Part shown: in pieces, positions 60,315 to 64,000 of the stretch
How positions within the stretch are numbered: the stretch's first letter is position 1
Layout: every line of letters starts with the position of its first letter
Assembly: GCF_001667035.1 (NCBI RefSeq)
Contig: NZ_LZIR01000075.1
Coordinates: forward strand, 62,001 to 126,000
Direction: 5' to 3'
Origin: Mycobacterium sp. 852002-51057_SCH5723018
GTDB taxonomy: Bacteria; Actinomycetota; Actinomycetes; Mycobacteriales; Mycobacteriaceae
DNA length: 64,000 nucleotides
Program-made: the position numbers and the translations under genes
Notes under the pieces: generated by a model
The model's database searches: none
What the model saw: the letters and a program-made list of their open reading frames with translations, nothing else
What the model was told of the DNA's origin: nothing

Positions 60315-61097
60315 GTGGCGGAACGGTTGGCGGGCAAGGTCGCGTTGGTCAGTGGCGGTGCGCGGGGGATGGGCGCGTCGCACGTGCGGACGATGGTGGC
60401 CGAGGGGGCCAAGGTCGTGTTCGGCGACATCCTCGATGACGAAGGAAAGGCGGTGGCGGCCGAGGTCGGCGACTCGGCCCGCTACGTGCACCTCGACGTC
60501 ACCAAACCGGAGGAATGGGACGCGGCCGTGGCGGCCGCCCTCGCCGAGTTCGGCGGCGTCGATGTGCTGGTGAACAACGCCGGCATCATCAACATCGGCA
60601 CCCTGGAGGACTATGCGCTCTCCGAGTGGCACCGCATCCTCGACATCAACCTGACCGGGGTGTTTCTCGGTATCCGTGCCGTGGTCAAACCGATGAAGGA
60701 GGCGGGACGGGGATCGATCATCAACATCTCCTCCATCGAGGGGATGGCCGGAACCATCGCCTGCCACGGTTATACCGCAACCAAATTCGGCGTCCGAGGG
60801 TTGACGAAGTCGGCGGCGCTGGAACTCGGTCCGAGCGGGATCCGGGTGAACTCGATCCACCCGGGGCTCATCAAGACGCCGATGACCAGCTGGGTGCCCG
60901 AAGACATCTTCCAAAGCGCGTTGGGCCGGGCCGCCGAACCCCACGAGGTGTCCAACCTGGTCGTGTATCTGGCCAGCGACGAGTCCAGCTACTCGACCGG
61001 CGCGGAGTTCGTCGTGGACGGCGGCACCACCGCCGGGCTTGCGCACAAGGACTTCTCCGCCGTCGACGTCGACCAGCAGCCCGAGTGGGTCACCTAG
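60315..61097 (+). CDS. fabG3: 20-beta/3-alpha-hydroxysteroid dehydrogenase-type SDR FabG3
   Basis: 260 residues, same length and near-identical motifs as M. tuberculosis FabG3 (Rv2002): SGGARGMG, catalytic Ser140, Tyr153 and Lys157 (GYTATKFG). NADH-dependent oxidation/reduction of steroid hydroxyls in vitro. GTG start; no steroid cluster is adjacent in this window. Confidence 0.93.
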   Translation: MAERLAGKVALVSGGARGMGASHVRTMVAEGAKVVFGDILDDEGKAVAAEVGDSARYVHLDVTKPEEWDAAVAAALAEFGGVDVLVNNAGIINIGTLEDYALSEWHRILDINLTGVFLGIRAVVKPMKEAGRGSIINISSIEGMAGTIACHGYTATKFGVRGLTKSAALELGPSGIRVNSIHPGLIKTPMTSWVPEDIFQSALGRAAEPHEVSNLVVYLASDESSYSTGAEFVVDGGTTAGLAHKDFSAVDVDQQPEWVT

Positions 61098-61187
61098 CCG
61101 CTGGCACACGTACATCGATACTGCGGTCAGCGCGTAGGCCCGGGCTGAAACCACACCCCAGGCGCAGGCTCGACGCCGAGCGCAGGA

Positions 61188-64000
61188 TCAACGCGGTCCC
61201 GGCGCCGCCCCCACCGCCTCACGTTCCTCGGCCGGCGCGGGCCACGGCGATGGCATCGGGCGTTGCCGGACGCGTTGCGGCCACCAGAACCACTTGCCCA
61301 GAAGCGCGGCGATCGACGGGGTCATCAGCGACCGCACGATCAGGGTGTCGAAAAGAAGGCCCAGGCCAATGGTGGTGCCCACCTGGCCGATCACGGTCAG
61401 CTCGCTGACCGCCATCGTCATCATCGTGAAGGCGAACACCAGCCCGGCCGAGGTGACCACCGATCCGGTGCCGCCCATCGCCCGGATGATGCCGGTGTTC
61501 AGGCCCGCGTGTATCTCCTCTTTGAACCGGGAGACCAGGAGCAGGTTGTAGTCGGCGCCGACGGCCAGCAGGATGATGACCGACATCGCCAGGACCATCC
61601 AGTGCAGCTCGATGCCGATGATGTGCTGCCAGATGAGCACGGAGAGCCCGAAAGACGCGCCCAGCGAGATCAAGACGGTGCCCACAATGACCGCTGAGGC
61701 CACGACGCTTCGCGTGATGATCAGCATGATGATGAAAATCAAGCAGAGGGAAGCGATTCCGGCGATCAACAAGTCATAGTTGCTGCCGTCCTGCATGTCC
61801 TTGTAGGTGGCCGCGGTGCCCCCGAGGTAGATCGTGGACCCCTCCAGCGGCGTGCCCTTGAGGGCTTCGTAGGTCGCCTTCTTGATCGCATCGATATGCG
61901 AAATGCCTTCGGGCGTCATCGGATCGCCGTCGTGGCTGATGATGAACCGCACCGCATGACCGTCGGCCGGCAGGAAGTTCTTCATGCCCTTCTTGAACTC
62001 GGGGTTGTTGAAGGTTTCCGGGGGCAGGTAGAACGAGTCGTCGTTCTTCGACGCGTCGAACGCCTTGCCCATGGCGCTCGAGTTCTTCTGCGACTCGTTC
62101 TGCTGATCCTGCAGGCCCTTTTGGGTCGAATACATCGTCAGCATCGTCGTTTTCATGTCCTTCATGTTTTCGATCATCGAGGGCATCAACGCCACCATCT
62201 GAGGCATCAGCGTGTCGAGGTGATCCATGACGGGCAGCAGGCTCTGGATGTCGTCGGTCATCGTGTCGATGCCGTCGAGGGCGTCGAACACGGACCGCAG
62301 CGACCAGCACACCGGGATGTCGTAGCAGTGCTTCTCCCAATAGAAGTAGCTGCGGATGGGCCGGAAGAAGTCTTCGAAATCGGCCATGTGCTGCCGCAAT
62401 TCGTCGATATCGATGGTCATCTCGTGCATCTTCTTCACCATGATGTGCATGGTGTCGGCCATTTGGACGGTGATGCTCTGCATCTTTTCCATGCTCTCGA
62501 TGGTCGTCTGCATCATGTCGGCCTGCTTGAGCATGTCGGCCATCTGATCCTGCTGGTACTTCTGAGTCATCTGCTGGCTGACGCCCTGCATGCTGATCTG
62601 GAAGGGGATCGAGGTGTGCTCGATCGGCGTGCCCTGCGGACGGGTGATGGCCTGCACGCGCGAGATTCCGGGCACCCGGAAGATCGCCTTGGCGACCTTG
62701 TCGATGACCAGGAAGTCGGCCGAATTGCGTAGATCGTGGTCACTTTCGATCATCAAAAGCTCGGGATTCATCCGCGCCTTGGAGAAGTGCCGGTCGGCGG
62801 CCGCGTAGCCCTCGTTCGCCGGCAGATCGGCGGGCAGGTACCTGCGGTCGTTGTAATTGGTCCGGTACCCGGGCAGGGTCAGCAGGCCGACGAGCGCGAT
62901 CGCGATCGTCACGATCAGGATGGGGCCGGGCCACCGGACGACGGCGGCACCGATCTTGCGCCAGCCGCGGATGCGCTGCGCGCGTCTGGGCTCGAGTATC
63001 GAACGGAACCGCGACGCCACCGAGATCACCGCGGGGCCAAGCGTCAACGCTGCACCCACCACGACCACCATGCCGACGGCCAGCGGGATGCCCAGCGTCT
63101 GGAAATACGGCAGGTTGGTGAAGTGCAGGCAGAACGTCGCGCCGGCGATCGTCATGCCCGACCCGAGCACCACGTGTGCGGTGCCCCCAAACATGGTGTA
63201 GTAGGCGTCTTCTCGGGACTCGCCCACCGCCCGGGCTTCCTGATATCGGCCTATCAGGAAGATCGCATAGTCGGTCGCTGCCGCGATCGCCAGCGTGACC
63301 AACAGGCTCGTCGCGAACGTGGAGAGGCCGATGATGTTGTAGTAGCCGAGGAAAGCGACCGCGCCGCGGGCGGCCGAAAGTTCGAGCACGACCATCCCCA
63401 GCGTCAGCAGCACCGTGATGATCGACCGATAAACCATGAGCAGCATCGCGATGATCACCACGAACGTGGCGGCGGTGATCACCTGCAGGCTGCGGTCGCC
63501 GGCGACGTGCTGATCGGCCGCCAGCGCTGCGGGACCCGTGACATAGGCCTTCACCCCGTTGGGTGGCGGCATGCTCTTGACGATCTTTTGGACTGACTCG
63601 ACCGATTCGTTGGCCAGCGCCTCGCCCTGGTTACCGGCGAGGTAGACCTGGACGTAGGCGGCCTTGCCGTCGTTGCTTTGGACGCCGGCCCCACTCAGTG
63701 GATCGCTCCACATGTCCTGGACGTGTTCGACGTGTTTGGTATCGGCGTCGAGCTTTTTGACGATCTGGTCGTAGTAGGCATGGGCGTCGGCGCCGAGCGG
63801 GTTTTGGCCCTCCAACACGATCATCACCGAGCTGTTGGACTTGTACTCGCCGAATACCTCACCCACGTGCCGTGTTGCGATGACCGATTGGGCGTCGTCG
63901 GGGCTCATCGAGACCGAGCGCATCTGCCCGACCGTGTCCAGCTGCGGGACGATGGTGTTGAGCACCGCGATGATCGCGATCCAACCGATGACGATCGGCA
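61188..64000 (-). CDS. MmpL-family RND lipid transporter, N-terminus outside window
   Basis: The reading frame runs off the right edge (last visible codons encode PIVIGWIAIIAVLNT, the first transmembrane helix), so only the N-terminal tip is missing; more than 935 residues are visible. RND permease with helix bundles at about 165-340 and 740-900, and a second periplasmic loop of about 370 residues containing a Met-rich coiled-coil segment (MTQKYQQDQMADMLKQADMM onward), as in MmpL4/MmpL5. Transmembrane AATDYAIFLIGRYQEAR carries the conserved proton-relay DY pair and GADYNLLLVSRFKEE the second. Exports lipids or siderophores. The MmpS partner is not in the window. Confidence 0.95.
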   Translation of the reverse strand, partial: PIVIGWIAIIAVLNTIVPQLDTVGQMRSVSMSPDDAQSVIATRHVGEVFGEYKSNSSVMIVLEGQNPLGADAHAYYDQIVKKLDADTKHVEHVQDMWSDPLSGAGVQSNDGKAAYVQVYLAGNQGEALANESVESVQKIVKSMPPPNGVKAYVTGPAALAADQHVAGDRSLQVITAATFVVIIAMLLMVYRSIITVLLTLGMVVLELSAARGAVAFLGYYNIIGLSTFATSLLVTLAIAAATDYAIFLIGRYQEARAVGESREDAYYTMFGGTAHVVLGSGMTIAGATFCLHFTNLPYFQTLGIPLAVGMVVVVGAALTLGPAVISVASRFRSILEPRRAQRIRGWRKIGAAVVRWPGPILIVTIAIALVGLLTLPGYRTNYNDRRYLPADLPANEGYAAADRHFSKARMNPELLMIESDHDLRNSADFLVIDKVAKAIFRVPGISRVQAITRPQGTPIEHTSIPFQISMQGVSQQMTQKYQQDQMADMLKQADMMQTTIESMEKMQSITVQMADTMHIMVKKMHEMTIDIDELRQHMADFEDFFRPIRSYFYWEKHCYDIPVCWSLRSVFDALDGIDTMTDDIQSLLPVMDHLDTLMPQMVALMPSMIENMKDMKTTMLTMYSTQKGLQDQQNESQKNSSAMGKAFDASKNDDSFYLPPETFNNPEFKKGMKNFLPADGHAVRFIISHDGDPMTPEGISHIDAIKKATYEALKGTPLEGSTIYLGGTAATYKDMQDGSNYDLLIAGIASLCLIFIIMLIITRSVVASAVIVGTVLISLGASFGLSVLIWQHIIGIELHWMVLAMSVIILLAVGADYNLLLVSRFKEEIHAGLNTGIIRAMGGTGSVVTSAGLVFAFTMMTMAVSELTVIGQVGTTIGLGLLFDTLIVRSLMTPSIAALLGKWFWWPQRVRQRPMPSPWPAPAEEREAVGAAPGPR

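Noticed and set aside
1..64000. CRISPR arrays, tRNA/rRNA genes, transposases or phage genes
   Set aside because: None seen. Repeats present are coding (pks12, DoxX tail) or short operator-like pairs, without spacer-repeat structure.

Overview
The window is high-GC actinobacterial DNA and reads as a slow-growing Mycobacterium. The evidence is a Pks12-type mycoketide synthase, PncA, LipT, LppI, an MmpL protein, DUF732 and DUF3349 proteins, a FabG3-type hydroxysteroid dehydrogenase, and gene order shared with the M. tuberculosis Rv2048c-Rv2037c segment. Species cannot be fixed from the sequence alone; a nontuberculous species is likely because much of the content is absent from the M. tuberculosis locus as I know it.

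Layout: (1) 1-10.7 kb, 3' part of pks12 and the Rv2047c-like epimerase/PEP-utiliser fusion. (2) 10.75-22.4 kb, an accessory block inserted between the Rv2047c-like gene and lppI. It holds a minus-strand operon encoding two paralogous polytopic membrane proteins, two tiny transmembrane proteins (34 and 42 aa), a NorQ/CbbQ-type AAA+ ATPase, a NorD-type VWA protein and a single-pass membrane protein. Divergent and downstream genes encode two DapB-like oxidoreductases, two SDRs (one of mycofactocin type), two TetR regulators and a cytochrome P450. (3) 22.4-38.3 kb, a core-like stretch: lppI, lipT, a kinase/AttH-like fusion, gluconokinase, a DoxX protein with 22-residue repeats, pncA, an Rv2042c-like gene, an ECF sigma/DoxX-like pair, a carbohydrate ABC importer (Rv2041c-Rv2038c type), a patatin and a DUF3349 protein. 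(4) 38.5-46 kb, glgX, a DUF3097 gene, and a tight OsmC / acyl-CoA-dehydrogenase-like / ECF sigma / zinc anti-sigma / FNT channel operon. (5) 46-50.5 kb, a meta-cleavage aromatic catabolic operon with a divergent TetR. (6) 50.5-61 kb, assorted redox and lipid enzymes including fabG3. (7) 61.2 kb to the end, an MmpL transporter cut by the window edge.

The most distinctive system is the 10.75-22.4 kb block. A NorQ/NorD pair normally remodels or metallates a partner enzyme, but no NorB/NorC, Rubisco or recognised oxidase lies here; the neighbours are duplicated, histidine-containing membrane proteins of unknown family and two micro-proteins. A shared inverted repeat, (C/T)TGAC-N4-GTCAG, lies in the promoter of this operon, in the promoter region of the divergent DapB-like gene, and over the -35 box of the first SDR gene next to a TetR gene, so the block looks like one regulon. 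My inference is a membrane-bound oxidising enzyme with its activation machinery and downstream dehydrogenases; the substrate is unknown.

Two further TetR/target pairs carry their own duplicated inverted repeats (21.07-21.13 kb and 49.75-49.81 kb). Many gene pairs overlap by 4 bases (ATGA/GTGA), which fixes several start codons.
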